This document shows, one piece after another, positions 54,573-64,000 of a stretch of DNA of 64,000 nucleotides. A program made the position numbers and the translations under genes. The notes beneath the pieces were generated by a model. The model was given only the letters and a program-made list of their open reading frames with translations, ran no database searches and was not told where the DNA came from. Numbering within the stretch: the first letter of the stretch is position 1; each line of letters begins with the position of its first letter. The DNA comes from Hymenobacter sp. BRD67 (GTDB lineage Bacteria; Bacteroidota; Bacteroidia; Cytophagales; Hymenobacteraceae): assembly GCF_013256425.1 (NCBI RefSeq), contig NZ_CP053904.1, positions 2,666,001-2,730,000 on the forward strand, given 5' to 3'.

Positions 54573-56930
54573 AATTACTGAGTACGGCGACCTTGCTGAC
54601 GCAGGTATTTTTACCGTCGGCATCAGACGTGAGGACTAGGTACACGCCCGAGCGCACCCGGCGGCCGGCCGTATCGGCCAGGTTCCAGGTAACGGTGCCG
54701 CCGGCCGCGTGGGTGCTGTATACGAGATGGCCGGCCACGTCGGTGATGCGCACCTGCGCATTATTGGCTACTCCGCTGATACCTACCGTGCCCGCAAACT
54801 GGGGCTGGACGGGGTTGGGCCACACCTGGGCGCAGCTCGGCGCGCCATCCGTTACGCTGGCCGAGCCCTGGTAGCTGACTACGCCCGCATCGGTAGCCAC
54901 GAATACCTCGCCGGTTTTGTCGTTCACGGCCACATCTACGATACTATTGCTAGGCAGCGGGCTGTTTGCCGTGGTGAAGTGCAGGAGCGCCTCCGAAGCC
55001 TTGTCGTTGAATAGCCACAGGCCATTGGGAGTGCCAAACCACTTGCGGTTGGCGCCATCGATGGCGATGCAGCGTACCGTTTCGTTATAGAGCGTTGGAA
55101 ATAAGCCATTGCCGCTCTGCGCATTGGGCACGTTAAAGCTGGGCTGAGCCGTGTTCTGCGCGGCGGCGCTTACCACGGCACTGGCGTCGATGGAGGCTAC
55201 TCCGGTAGCCGTACCAACCCAGATGCTCCCGGCACGGTCGCACACGACGGCATATACCAGGTTATTGGGCAGCTTATCGGCGGTGTTGAAGAAAAAGGCC
55301 CGCTGCGTAGTCGTATCGTACGCAACCAGGCCATTACCGCCCTTGCGCGATTGCGTAGCCCAGGGATTGCCGTAGGTATCGACCGTTACCCGGTCGAGGT
55401 TTTCGAAGCCGTTGGCCGGGCCCGCCTTCCAGGTAGCATTGGCAGGCTGAAAGCGGAACAGGCCCGGCACGTTGGCCCGCTGGTGCCGGTTTACTACCCA
55501 CACGTACGGCCCGTTGGGGTCGGCCGCCACGTCCGTAACGCGCACGTAGTTCAGGTTGCTCAGGTCGGGGTCGAGGCTGCTGCGCAGGGGTGAGCCGGGG
55601 GTGCCGGCCGTAAACTGCCGGTAGTTGCCCGGCCCTTTCCATTCGAGCAGGCCATTGCCGTAGCTGGCCAGGTAGAGCGTGCCATCGGCCGTGCGGGTAC
55701 CATGCGAGATATCGAGCAGATTGGGAAAATCAGTGGCGGAGGGAAAAGCGGTGGCCGTGTAGTTCGTCCAGTGCCCGCCCTGGTACTCATAAAACCCATT
55801 ACGACTGCCAAACTGCACCCCGCTATCGCCCGAGTAGCCGCCGCTGAATACGTCAACGGTGTTGGTGGCCGCATTGGCCAGCAGGCCGTAGGCCGCGGCC
55901 GTTTCGGGGGCATTGGGCAAAATAATTTCGGGCGCGCTGGTAGTGCCGGGCGCATAGCGCTGCATAGCATTGTAGTAGCTGGCCACGTAGTAGGTACCGT
56001 CGGCTTCGCGCAGCACGTCGTTTATCTGGCGGCCGGTAGCCGCCAGCGGCAATACATCTACCACCATGCCAGTAGCGGCGTCGAAGCGCCGCAAGGGGCT
56101 GCCGTTGAAGGCCAGCAGCAGCTGGCCGCCGCTTGCCCGCAGCCGCAGTACCTCATTGCCGTAGCTGTTGGGCGAAAAGCGCCAGCGGCGGGCCGCCCCT
56201 ACTCCGGCCAGGTAATCGACACCCCGAAAGTTGCTGCCAGCCAGCACATGGCCCCGGTAGGCCGCCAGCTGCGTGTACGTCTGGCCGGGCTGCGCCGGAT
56301 TGGGCAGCTCCTGCGTCCAGCTGCCATAGTCGAGCAGGTTTACCCCGGCGGCAATCCGGCCGCGCAGCACGCCCGCCGAGGTAGCCGCGTAAATAGTGTC
56401 GTGCAGCACAACAGTGGCGTAGGAAGTTATGACCTGGCCACCCGCGCCAATGGCGCTGTACGTGTCGCGCACCTCCTGCCTGGCCAGGTCGAGCACCACC
56501 ACGCCCAGGCTGGTACCGATGTAAGCCAAGCCGTTATAAATCTGAACCTGGTTAATAACCTTGGCCGTCTGGCTTTCTTTCCGCAGCAGGTCGGTTATGT
56601 TGCGCACGGTGCCGTTGGGGCCCAGCAGGTCAATATTTCCGCTGCGGTACACAATTATCAGCTGGGCCGAAGCCGAGTCGAAGGCAACAGCTGCCACGCC
56701 CACATCACTCAGTCCATCGCGCCGCGACAGCAGCTGCGTAGCATGTAATTCTTTATTATATACATAGAAAGATGATTCATCAGCTACGTACAGCTGATTA
56801 CCGGCCTCGGCCAGGTTGAGCGGGTGCCGGGCGGGCAGGTGCAGCTGCCAATCGCCGTAGGCAGCCCCTGGCCCCAGGCCCGGGCAGTACTCAGGAGGGC
56901 CAATAGCATCCAGGCGAAAAAACGAGGCAT
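54571..56930 (-). CDS. porZ: PorZ-like T9SS protein (frameshifted near the N-terminus)
   Basis: About 786 residues. The correct N-terminus is MPRFFAWMLLALLSTARAWG (start 56930), a signal peptide in a different frame; one base in the C run 56865-56868 joins it to AAYGDWQLHLPARHPLNLAE. The body is a double propeller of two-component-regulator-type blades (VTDVAADPNGPYVWVV, IWVGTATGVASIDAS, WFGTPNGLWLF, VAVNDKTGEVFVATDAGVV), ending with a T9SS C-terminal domain (VWPNPVQPQFAG ... VRSGVYLVLTSDADG). This is the PorZ layout; PorZ takes part in delivering anionic LPS to cargo. The gene symbol is by architecture. Confidence 0.85.
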
Positions 56931-57049
56931 AGGCGGTAGTAATGGCAGGTAAAAACGTATTTGGGAGCAGGATACTACAGGTTGTTTTTGCAGCTACCGG
57001 CCCGGCTTGCTGGCGCAACTGCTACCTGGTAACTGCTAAGCGACCCAAG

Positions 57050-57673
57050 TTAGTGCGTGGCGCGGGCCGTATCAGGTCGGTGCGACTGCGCCGCCTCACC
57101 TGCCAGAAAGCAGGGGCGGCAGCGGGCCTCGTAGCTATCGGTTTCGCCCAGCAAAATCTGGTTGGCACTGGCGGCAATGCGATATGAGTAGGCCGCCAGC
57201 TCGCCGCAGCACACGCATACGGCGTGCACTTTGGTGACAAACTCGGCCGTAGCCAGCAGTGCCGGCATGGGTCCGAATGGCCGGCCGAGGTAGTCCATAT
57301 CGAGGCCGGCCACGATAACGCGGGTGCCACCGTCGGCCAGCTGCCGGCACACTTCCACCAGCGACTCGTCGAAGAACTGCGCTTCGTCGATGCCGATAAC
57401 GTCGCTACTGCCGCCGGCCAGCAGCAGTATCTCGGCCGGCGACTGCACCGGCGAAGAGCGAATACTGGTCTGGTTGTGGCTCACCACATCCTGGGCGTGG
57501 TAGCGGGTATCGAGGGCGGGCTTGAAAATCTCGACCCGCTGCCGCGCAATGCGGGCCCGGGTGAGGCGGCGAATCAGCTCTTCGGTCTTACCCGAAAACA
57601 TGGAGCCGCAGATAACTTCCAGCCAGCCGCGGCGGCGCGGGAAATCGGACAGGCGGCGGGGCTCGGTAAACAA
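57050..57673 (-). CDS. tdk: Thymidine kinase
   Basis: 207 residues. Phosphorylates thymidine in the salvage pathway. Walker [15 protein letters not shown] (about residues 23-36), Walker B-like DEAQFFDE, the lid region and zinc Cys pairs CVCC (about 152-155) and CRPC near the end mark the type II enzyme. There is a normal length and no frameshift. It is followed across a short gap by porZ. Confidence 0.95.
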   Translation of the reverse strand: MFTEPRRLSDFPRRRGWLEVICGSMFSGKTEELIRRLTRARIARQRVEIFKPALDTRYHAQDVVSHNQTSIRSSPVQSPAEILLLAGGSSDVIGIDEAQFFDESLVEVCRQLADGGTRVIVAGLDMDYLGRPFGPMPALLATAEFVTKVHAVCVCCGELAAYSYRIAASANQILLGETDSYEARCRPCFLAGEAAQSHRPDTARATH

Positions 57674-57676
57674 GAT

Positions 57677-57890
57677 GGAGTTAAAAGTTAGGAGTTAAAA
57701 GTCAGGAGTTGGGAAGAGACACCTAACTACTCGGCCAGCAAAAAGACGCTGACAAAGTACGGCACCGCCCGCTAATGCGCGGTAGCAAACGCCTCTGACC
57801 GCGCTCCTGCTTAAAAGCTTTCCGATTGGTAGCCTGCTGCCTCGCCCACCCTGCTTTTCTAGCCAACTCCTGACTTTTCACTCCTAATCC
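57677..57890. repeat. Heptamer-type repeat pair flanking the tdk-ferredoxin gap
   Basis: The left array (57677-57713) reads GGAGTTAAAAGTTAGGAGTT then AAAAGTCAGGAGTTGGG, with 14-base (two heptamer) units. The complementary array lies at 57863-57890 (CCAACTCCTGACTTTTCACT then CCTAATCC), which falls inside the end of the ferredoxin gene. About 150 bp without a gene lie between. Confidence 0.7.
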
Positions 57891-58140
57891 TGGCCTGGCA
57901 GGCCAGCCGCTCGGTTTCGTGCAGGCGGCCGGCGGCCCGGTAGCGCAGCTCAGGCTCGGTGAGCGGCGCGAGCAGCTCGGCGCCGCTCAGCACGCGTACC
58001 CGGCAGGTAGTGCAGCGGCCTTTGGCCCCGCAGGCGTGCCACCAATCGTGGCCCGCCGCATGGATGGCCGCCAGTACCGTAGTACCCACGGGCACGTTGA
58101 GAGGCGGGCCGGGCAGGCCCGCAATGGTCAGCAGGGGCAT
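57859..58140 (-). CDS. [2Fe-2S] ferredoxin with a repeat-derived tail
   Basis: 93 residues from the ATG at 58138-58140 (MPLLTIAGLPG). The plant-type cluster motif is HACGAKGRCTTCRVRV (three Cys), with the fourth Cys in RLACQARI. It is an electron carrier of unknown partner. The last nine codons (IRSEKSGVG) are encoded by the inverted repeat arm 57863-57890, so the native C-terminus may have been replaced by repeat insertion. Confidence 0.87.
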   Translation of the reverse strand: MPLLTIAGLPGPPLNVPVGTTVLAAIHAAGHDWWHACGAKGRCTTCRVRVLSGAELLAPLTEPELRYRAAGRLHETERLACQARIRSEKSGVG

Positions 58141-58188
58141 TTTGTGGCTAACTTGGCGCACGAATCCGGCCCGCGGCCGGCACATGCT

Positions 58189-59390
58189 ATGCAGGACAAA
58201 TATAGCCTCGCCAAGTGCGAGCAGTACGGCCGCCGGCTGGCTACCCGGCTCAGCCAACAGTTTTTTGGTACCCAGCCCGATGCCACACTCGATGGCCCGG
58301 CGCTGCTCAAGTTTACGCCGGTGCGGCAGGTCAACCTGCTGTTGCTGCGCCAGCTACTGGGCCGCTGGCAGCAGGAAGCCAATGCCTTACGCAGCCCTTA
58401 TTTCAACTTTGAGGCTGAGGCAGTGCGGGCAGCGCTGGGACAGTTCATGAACGTGCTCTCGCGGCATATCCGCCTCGACCGGGCAGCCCTGGAGCCGCTG
58501 CTGGCGCAGGCCATCAGCGATACGCTGGTGCTGGCTACCGCTCCGGCAGAGGCCTTCGAGCGCCTGGTACTGCCCCCGGCCGGCCCCGACGCGGAGGAGG
58601 CTATTCCCCTGGCTTACCTGCGCGACCACCTGCGCTACCTGGACCGCACCAAAGAATTTTTCGAGGGCTTTGTGAACAGTCTACCCCCGAGCAATGCACC
58701 TCTCAGCCGCGAGTTCTTACGCCAGCGCTTCGACTTATACCTCACGGCTAATGCTAAAATGCTGCCTCCGCTCTCGCAACTCGTGCCGGAGCTCAGCACC
58801 CTGCTGCCGCTTACCGAGGCCGACCTCTGGGACGATGGTCCGGCCAAGCCGGCGGCCCCGGTAACCGTAGCACCGCCAGCCCCGGCACCCGAAAAACCGG
58901 CCCCAGCTATTTCTACCCCAGCAGCAGTACCTGAGATTAGCCCAGCGCTGCTACCTACATCGCCGGCCGCGGCCCCGGCTGCTACCGACCCCGTAATCCC
59001 CATCCAGCCGCTGGCTGGCGGAGTTTCCGCTGAGACTCCGCTTTATGCCAAGCTCAAGGCAACCCAGCCGAGCACGCCGCACCTGGCCGATACGCTGCGC
59101 GAGGCAGCCCACGCCGGCGCCGCCCCGCTGGCCGAGCGGGGGCGCCCAAGGTAGTAAGCCTGCGGGAGGCTATTTCCATCAACCAGCGCTTCAGCTTTAT
59201 CAATGAGTTGTTTAACGGTGAGAATATGGAGTACCACGCGGCCATTCAGCACCTCGATACGCTGCCTGATGCCGATACGGCCCTCGCCTATGTGCGCCAG
59301 GAGCTGGCCACGCGCCACGACTGGAGCCGCAAGGAAGAGCACGTGGGCAAGCTGCTGAAGCTGATTGAGCGCAAGTTTGCCGGAGCTTAA
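58189..59390 (+). CDS. Conserved Bacteroidota hypothetical protein (frameshifted)
   Basis: About 400 residues. An all-helical N-terminal domain (MQDKYSLAKCEQYGRRLATR ... LGQFMNVLSRHIRLDRAALE), a Pro/Ala-rich linker (about residues 220-270), and a conserved C-terminal segment with RFSFINELFNGENMEYHAAI and HVGKLLKLIERKF. This C-terminal motif recurs in unnamed Bacteroidota proteins. The break is in the G run 59138-59142; one base joins ERGAPKVVSLREAIS. The function is unknown. It is divergent from the ferredoxin, and the next gene starts one base after its stop. Confidence 0.75.
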
Positions 59391-60432
59391 ATGCCGCTGC
59401 TGACCGCAACCTGGGTACGGCGCTGGCTGCTGCCGTGGGCGCTGGCGCTGGGGGTGCTGCTTAATGCAGCCTATCCGATGTACCGGCACTACGACTTTTC
59501 GCACTCGCTCGACACGCGCAGCTACCTGCGCTTGGCTAGCGGGCGCTTCGATAGCGTGAACGTGACGCGGCGCTACCGGGTACTGGTGCCAGTGGCGGCA
59601 GGCCTGCTGGCCCGCCCCCTGGCACTACTCGGCGACCCACCCAGCTCGCCCCGGCCAGCCGGCGAATGGCCCCTGCGACTGGCTTTCTACTTGCTCAATT
59701 CTCTGCTGGTGGGAGCGGCGGGGCCTGCTTCTTCCGGAGCGCCCGCCAGGTGGGTGTCTCGTCGGGCGCAACGGCCCTGGCCCTGGTGCTGGTGCTGAGT
59801 AGCCGCTGGACTGCCTACATGGCCGGCCTGCCGCTTACCGACAGCCTGTACTTACTGGTTTTTGGCCTGAGCTACTATGCTTACCGCCGGGGCCGGAGGC
59901 AGGCTGGGCGGTGGCCCTGGCGCTGCTGGTGGGGCCGCTGGCCAAGGAATCGTTCGTTTTTCTACTGCCGTGGCTACTATGGTTCGGGCGCCGGGCGCTG
60001 GGCTGGCAGGGGCAGGCGGCAGCCCTGGCGCTGGGGCTGCTGGCGCTGGCCGCCGTACACTGGTGGGTAGATAAAGCGGCGGCCGCGCCGGCAGCAGCGT
60101 CTGTCAGCAATGCCTTTTCGCACGTCGAAAACCTCTGGTATTCGCTGCGAAAAGTAGCCTCGCTGAAAGGCATAGCCGAGGTTTTCAGTATTTGGGGGTT
60201 GTTTTGGCTGCCGGTAGCGGCGGCCCTGCTGCGGCCCAACGGTCGGCGGGCGCTTGCCCCGCTACTCGGCTGGCCCGAGGCCGGCCTGGCGCTCATCGTA
60301 TTGCTACACATGGCCCTCTCGGGCGACCTCGGGCGGATGGGCTACCTGTTTTCGCCGGTTTTTACGGCGGCGCTGGCGTTGGCCGTTAGCTGGCTGGGGC
60401 GCATTTGGGGGCGGCCGGGCCGAGCCGCGTGA
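59391..60432 (+). CDS. Polytopic membrane protein (two frameshifts)
   Basis: About 347 residues. After repair of the G run 59720-59723 and the GG at 59895-59896, a continuous protein with about eight hydrophobic segments appears: LLPWALALGVLLNAA, VTRRYRVLVPVAAGLLARPL, ATALALVLVLSS, AVALALLVGPLAKESFVF, LWLPVAAALL-type and a last LALAVSWLG. It has the look of a GT-C-like glycosyltransferase or a related multi-spanning enzyme, but no catalytic motif is certain. It overlaps by 47 bp the convergent membrane protein gene. Confidence 0.65.
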
Positions 60433-61959
60433 GGTAGTACGGGCCGAAGAATGTCGCCATAGAATCGACGCGCCGGGCAGCAAAACCGTTCAGCGCCCGG
60501 GTTGCTCCGTCGCCCAGAGTTAGCTGTGCGCGGTCGAGCGGCCAGTAGCCGCCCAGCGCATCGGTGTATACTACCTCGCCCGCGGCCAGCCGCGCCACCA
60601 GCCAGTGCCGGAAAGCCGCATCGGGCCGCACGGGCAGCCCGATAATGCGCGGGGCGCTGTCGGCCCGCCCGGTATAATACTGCAGCTGGTTGCGCAGCAG
60701 ATTGGGGTCGCGCAGCAAAAACCACGCGGCCGGCTGGGTCAGCACGCGCAGGCGCAGCGCGGGCCCGGCGCCCGTGTAAACGAGGCTATGCGCCGGAAGT
60801 AAGGCGAAAGCCAGATTCCAGCTCAACAGCGCAGTGCCCACGGCTGCCACCCGACGCGGGGCCCAGGCTCGCAGTTTCCCGCCGGCCAGCGCTATTGCCG
60901 CCAGGGCCGGCAGCATGACCATAAACTCGGCATTGCCGGCCGCCTGGGCCGCAAAGCCCAGGTGCAGCGCCCCAATCAGGGCGTGCGTGCGCCGGATGCC
61001 ACGGGCGGGGCTTGGGCCTGCTGGGTGGGCAGCGGCCGGACCCGGTACCAGCCCAGAACACCATATGCAATTAATACTATACTTATCAAACCAATCAGCC
61101 CCAGCCCTACCGGCCAGTGGGCCAGCAGCGGCCCCATATTGCCGTGTACCTGCCCCACCGTGCGTATCACGCTAATACCTGTAAGCAGCAGGCTGCGCCC
61201 GCCCAGCTCCACGCGGGCGCTACCGGTCAGGTAGTCGTGCAGGGCAAAGCGCACTACGCCGGCCACGCCGCTGGCCGGAGCCGCCAGCACATACGCAACA
61301 GGCACTAAAAGGGCCGGCAGCCCATACACCAGCCCCAGGCGCACACCAGCACGCCCCCGCCAGGGCCGCAGCCCCAGCAGCAAGCCTAGCCACCACCACA
61401 CCATCAGCTGGTGCACAAGGCAGGCCAGCGCCGCCAGCAGCCCGGCCAGCACCAGCCAGCGCCAACGCGCCCCCAGGGTATGGCAGGCCTGCGCCCAGGC
61501 CAGACTGGCCAGCAGCGCCAGTAGCAGTGGGAGTATGTACGTCTCGTTTTCGGTAGCGAAGCGCAGCATTCCGAAACAGCTGCCTACCAGTAGTAGCCAG
61601 GCCGGTATGGCCGCACCGGGCGCGCCCGCCCGCGCCAGCAGCCGGGCCAGCACCAGCAGGCAGGCGCCGGCCGTCAGCGCGTTCAGCGTTTGTAGCCAGG
61701 TGATGGCCGGCAGGCCGGCAGGCGCGGCTCCGCTAGCTCCTACCAGTTGCAGCCACAGCCAGCCGATGGCATTGTAGAGTAGGTGGTGGGGCTGCAACAG
61801 CTCCTGGCCCCAGCGCGAGCAGGCCGCGTAGTACCACGCGTCGCCGGTGGGGTTGCGGGTGGGTAGCGCCAGGCAGACAGCCGTAAGCAGGCCAGCTACG
61901 GCTATGCTGGGCCACGTGCGGCCGGTACGTAAGCGAAAAGCGGTTGGGCGATGCTGCAT
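60386..61959 (-). CDS. Putative GT-C type membrane glycosyltransferase (frameshifted)
   Basis: About 524 residues with many membrane helices. The N-terminal loop TRNPTGDAWYYA carries an acidic residue in the place expected for the GT-C fold, and PHHLLYNAIGWLWLQLVG follows. A C-terminal soluble region (RADSAPRIIGLPVRP, GEVVYTDALGGYWPLDRA) is present. The frame breaks at CCC/GGG 61003-61005; one base gives APPRGIRRTHALIG. The substrate is unknown. The 3' end overlaps the convergent gene, a possible sense-antisense pair. Confidence 0.7.
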
Positions 61960-62047
61960 GAAGCCCGCAAGCTACGTGCTGGACGCTAATGGGCAGGCGC
62001 TGCGCCGGGCTTCGGTGGCACTTACCCAACTGGCAAATTATTGCGTC

Positions 62048-63343
62048 CTAGCGCTCCAAATCCTGCTTGCGGTGGGCATCGAGCGCCAGCAGGGCAAAGA
62101 GCAGGATGGTAAACGACCACAGCGACGAGCCGCCGTAGCTGAAAAACGGCAGCGGAATACCTACCACCGGCATCAGGCCCATCGTCATGCCCAGGTTCAC
62201 GGTAAAGTGCACAAACAGGATGCTGGCCGCGCAGTAGCCGTAGGTGCGCCCAAACACCGACTTCTGGCGCTCGGCCACCCACAGAATTCGCCAGAGCAGG
62301 GTAAGGTAGAGGGCAATAACGACCAGGCAGCCGGTCCAGCCCCACTCCTCTCCCACGGTACAGAAAATGAAATCGGTGCTTTGCTCGGGCACGAAATCAA
62401 ACTTGGTTTGGGTGCCTTTTAGGAACCCTTTACCAAACCAGCCACCCGAGCCGAGCGCAATTTTGCTTTGCGTCACGTTCCAGCCTTTGCCCAGGGGGTC
62501 TTTGCCGGGGTCGATAAGCATCTCGATGCGCTGGCGCTGGTGGGGCTGCAATACGTGGTTGAAGAAAAAATCGACGCCGAATACCATGCCGATAACCAGC
62601 GCCCAGGCCCCCAGACTCAGCGGCAGATGGTGGCGCCACAGCCGCGAATTCAGCAAAAACGCTATACCCAGCACCAGGGTAAAGCCGCCCACCAGCCACA
62701 GCTTGGGCACCAGCAGCGCCAGCAGCAGTATAATGCCGCCCGCCGCCAGCAGCAGCAGAATAAGCGGCGACATGCCTTCCCGGAAATAAGCCAGCAGCAG
62801 GGCCGCAAACACCAGCGACTGCCCGGTTTCGTTGGAAGCCAGGATGAGCGCCACTGGTAGCAGCGTGAGGCCGGCCAGCACGGCCTGGTCGCGCCAGTTC
62901 TGGTTGCGCAGGTTAATACCGGCCATAAAGCGCGAGGCCGCCAGCGCGGTCGTAAACTTGGCAAACTCGGCCGGCTGCAGGCGCACCGGCCCAAACTCCA
63001 GCCACGAGCGCGAGCCCGCAATGGGCCGTGCCACCACCAGCGTCACCAGCAGTAGCACTATCATGCCGCCGTAGAGCACGTAGGCCAGCGTGTCATAGGC
63101 CTTGTAGTCGACCACCAGCAAAATCACGATGAGCACGACCGCCGTACCTATCCAGATAAGCTGCTTAAACCAGTTGAAGGCCATCAGCTCCGAAAAGCTG
63201 AGCGAGGAGAGCGGATTGGCCGGCGCATCGGGCGAGTAGCTGGCCGCGTACACGGCCCCCCAGCCCAGGCCCACCAGCAGCAGGTAAATGAGCAGCAGCG
63301 GCCAGTCGATACTGCGTGAAGAACGGGTGGTAACGGGAGACAT
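62048..63343 (-). CDS. rodA: Rod shape-determining protein RodA
   Basis: 431 residues from the ATG at 63341-63343 (MSPVTTRSSRSIDWPLLL). A SEDS-family peptidoglycan polymerase with about ten membrane helices. Diagnostic parts are ARPIAGSRSWLEFGPVRLQP (the SEDS loop), LQPAEFAKF, a long periplasmic loop with QSTDFIFCTVGEEWGW, and VVGIPLPFFSYGGSS near the end. It works with a class B PBP in cell elongation. A GACCTTTG promoter word lies at 63359-63366. Confidence 0.95.
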   Translation of the reverse strand: MSPVTTRSSRSIDWPLLLIYLLLVGLGWGAVYAASYSPDAPANPLSSLSFSELMAFNWFKQLIWIGTAVVLIVILLVVDYKAYDTLAYVLYGGMIVLLLVTLVVARPIAGSRSWLEFGPVRLQPAEFAKFTTALAASRFMAGINLRNQNWRDQAVLAGLTLLPVALILASNETGQSLVFAALLLAYFREGMSPLILLLLAAGGIILLLALLVPKLWLVGGFTLVLGIAFLLNSRLWRHHLPLSLGAWALVIGMVFGVDFFFNHVLQPHQRQRIEMLIDPGKDPLGKGWNVTQSKIALGSGGWFGKGFLKGTQTKFDFVPEQSTDFIFCTVGEEWGWTGCLVVIALYLTLLWRILWVAERQKSVFGRTYGYCAASILFVHFTVNLGMTMGLMPVVGIPLPFFSYGGSSLWSFTILLFALLALDAHRKQDLER

Positions 63344-63358
63344 GTAAGAAACTTTCGG

Positions 63359-63366
63359 CAAAGGTC
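63359..63366 (-). promoter_or_regulatory. Promoter-like GACCTTTG for rodA
   Basis: Seven of eight bases match TAnnTTTG on the minus strand, 15 bases before the start. Confidence 0.45.
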
Positions 63367-63448
63367 GGGCTTCGGTGGTGGATACAGCGAAGCCGATTTG
63401 TAACGCCTAGTTTAATCTTGCCAAGATATTTCTTAATCTGCTTCAGAT

Positions 63449-64000
63449 ATGTCCCTTACTGCTAAAATTTTGCTGTCGTGTGCCATTGTCTTCAGTCTAT
63501 CACTTGGGCTTTACCTCTACCCGATTCTTACAAATCCATTCTATTCCAACTTATTTTCCAGTTCCAGTGAGCAAGAGCTTAGAGAGAACTACCAATCGCA
63601 TAAAAAAGAGTTAGATGAATTGAAGGCCTACTTTAACTCGATTACTCCTAGCAATTTAGTGGTTGATATTGAGTTTAACGACCTTGATAATGCTTCTATG
63701 AAAATAAGCTATCCACCGGATAAAATAAGTCAGGGCAAATCGTATTTTGCCGAATGGGAATTCAATCCTTACCACTATAAAGAGCTCCCAGCCCACTCAA
63801 CTCCACACGCAGACTATGACCCGGAAGTAACCTCATTATCTGTCGTTAAGGAACGTTTGCACTGGACAGATGATACTTTCCGCGCTATAGCAGCACACCT
63901 AGCGAAAGCTAACTGTATTGGCGTACAAAACGGCGAGCCGACAAAAATTTCTTTTCGCATGAGTGGTATGGGTCGCTATTCTTACAATATTTTCAGCCAA
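63449..64000 (+). CDS. Hypothetical membrane-anchored protein, truncated by the window edge
   Basis: At least 184 residues, open to the right edge with no stop. It starts MSLTAKILLSCAIVFSLSLG, a signal or anchor helix (about residues 5-30), followed by a Ser/Glu-rich coiled segment (SSSEQELRENYQSHKKEL) and a soluble domain with FAEWEFNPYHYKEL and VKERLHWTDDTFRAIAAHL. Base composition is AT-richer than the neighbours. I recognise no family. The frame has a convincing start and no internal stop. Confidence 0.65.
   Translation, partial: MSLTAKILLSCAIVFSLSLGLYLYPILTNPFYSNLFSSSSEQELRENYQSHKKELDELKAYFNSITPSNLVVDIEFNDLDNASMKISYPPDKISQGKSYFAEWEFNPYHYKELPAHSTPHADYDPEVTSLSVVKERLHWTDDTFRAIAAHLAKANCIGVQNGEPTKISFRMSGMGRYSYNIFSQ

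Noticed and set aside
56931..57018. PorZ-like start at 57018
   Set aside because: That frame gives no signal peptide; the shifted frame from 56930 gives a clear one that joins the mature sequence with one base.

Overview
The window reads as a GC-rich Bacteroidota chromosome of the Cytophagales, most likely Hymenobacter or a close relative. This rests on type IX secretion (T9SS) C-terminal domains, a PorZ-like and a PorV/PorQ-like protein, an IPExxxVDY protein beside acpP-fabF-rnc, a short NuoG without molybdopterin domain, and promoters of the Bacteroidota TAnnTTTG type close to start codons. I saw no rRNA, tRNA, CRISPR array or transposase gene.

Layout. 1-2.6 kb: a TspO-like membrane protein (cut by the window edge) and the cysteine genes cysK and cysE, minus strand. 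2.7-12.1 kb: a cupin, a small hypothetical, a YheT-type hydrolase, rpsT, a secreted T9SS cargo, pyk, IPExxxVDY, acpP, fabF, rnc and a hypothetical. 12.2-19.7 kb: nadE, lgt, a lipoprotein, yidD, and an envelope pair (PorV/PorQ-like plus a helix-hairpin-helix beta-barrel protein). 19.8-25.9 kb: three tandem DUF3857/transglutaminase-like proteins in one operon. 26-29.3 kb: an MFS exporter and a divergent ABC exporter. 29.4-31.6 kb: a strongly AT-rich foreign gene encoding a HEAT-repeat protein, followed by about 600 bp of palindromic non-coding sequence. 31.6-41.1 kb: a DUF4136 lipoprotein and complex I genes nuoA-nuoJ, closed by a terminator without nuoK-N. 41.2-53.7 kb: a phytanoyl-CoA dioxygenase-like protein, aspS, secreted hypotheticals, tadA, sod, a NupG-type nucleoside transporter, an AAA ATPase, ndk, nrnA and two tandem FKBP-type prolyl isomerases. 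53.7-64 kb: recO, porZ, tdk, a ferredoxin, a conserved Bacteroidota hypothetical, two polytopic membrane proteins, rodA and a truncated AT-richer gene at the right edge.

Two intergenic repeat families stand out. One is a REP-like inverted repeat built on GTCATGCTGAGC and its complement; it or its relics occupy all five wide gaps of the nuo operon and two or more other sites. The other is made of heptamer-based short tandem repeats (GAGTTRT-like and TAATGGT-like) arranged as inverted pairs at several gene ends, resembling the STRR repeats of filamentous cyanobacteria; one arm encodes the tail of a ferredoxin.

A warning governs the whole annotation. Eighteen genes, including aspS, nuoD, pyk, lgt and recO, are broken by 21 single-base losses, nearly all within or beside short G/C runs. 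Adding one base restores a full family-like protein in every case. I therefore report these as single CDS with the shift noted; systematic run-length undercalling in the assembly is far likelier than mass pseudogenisation.
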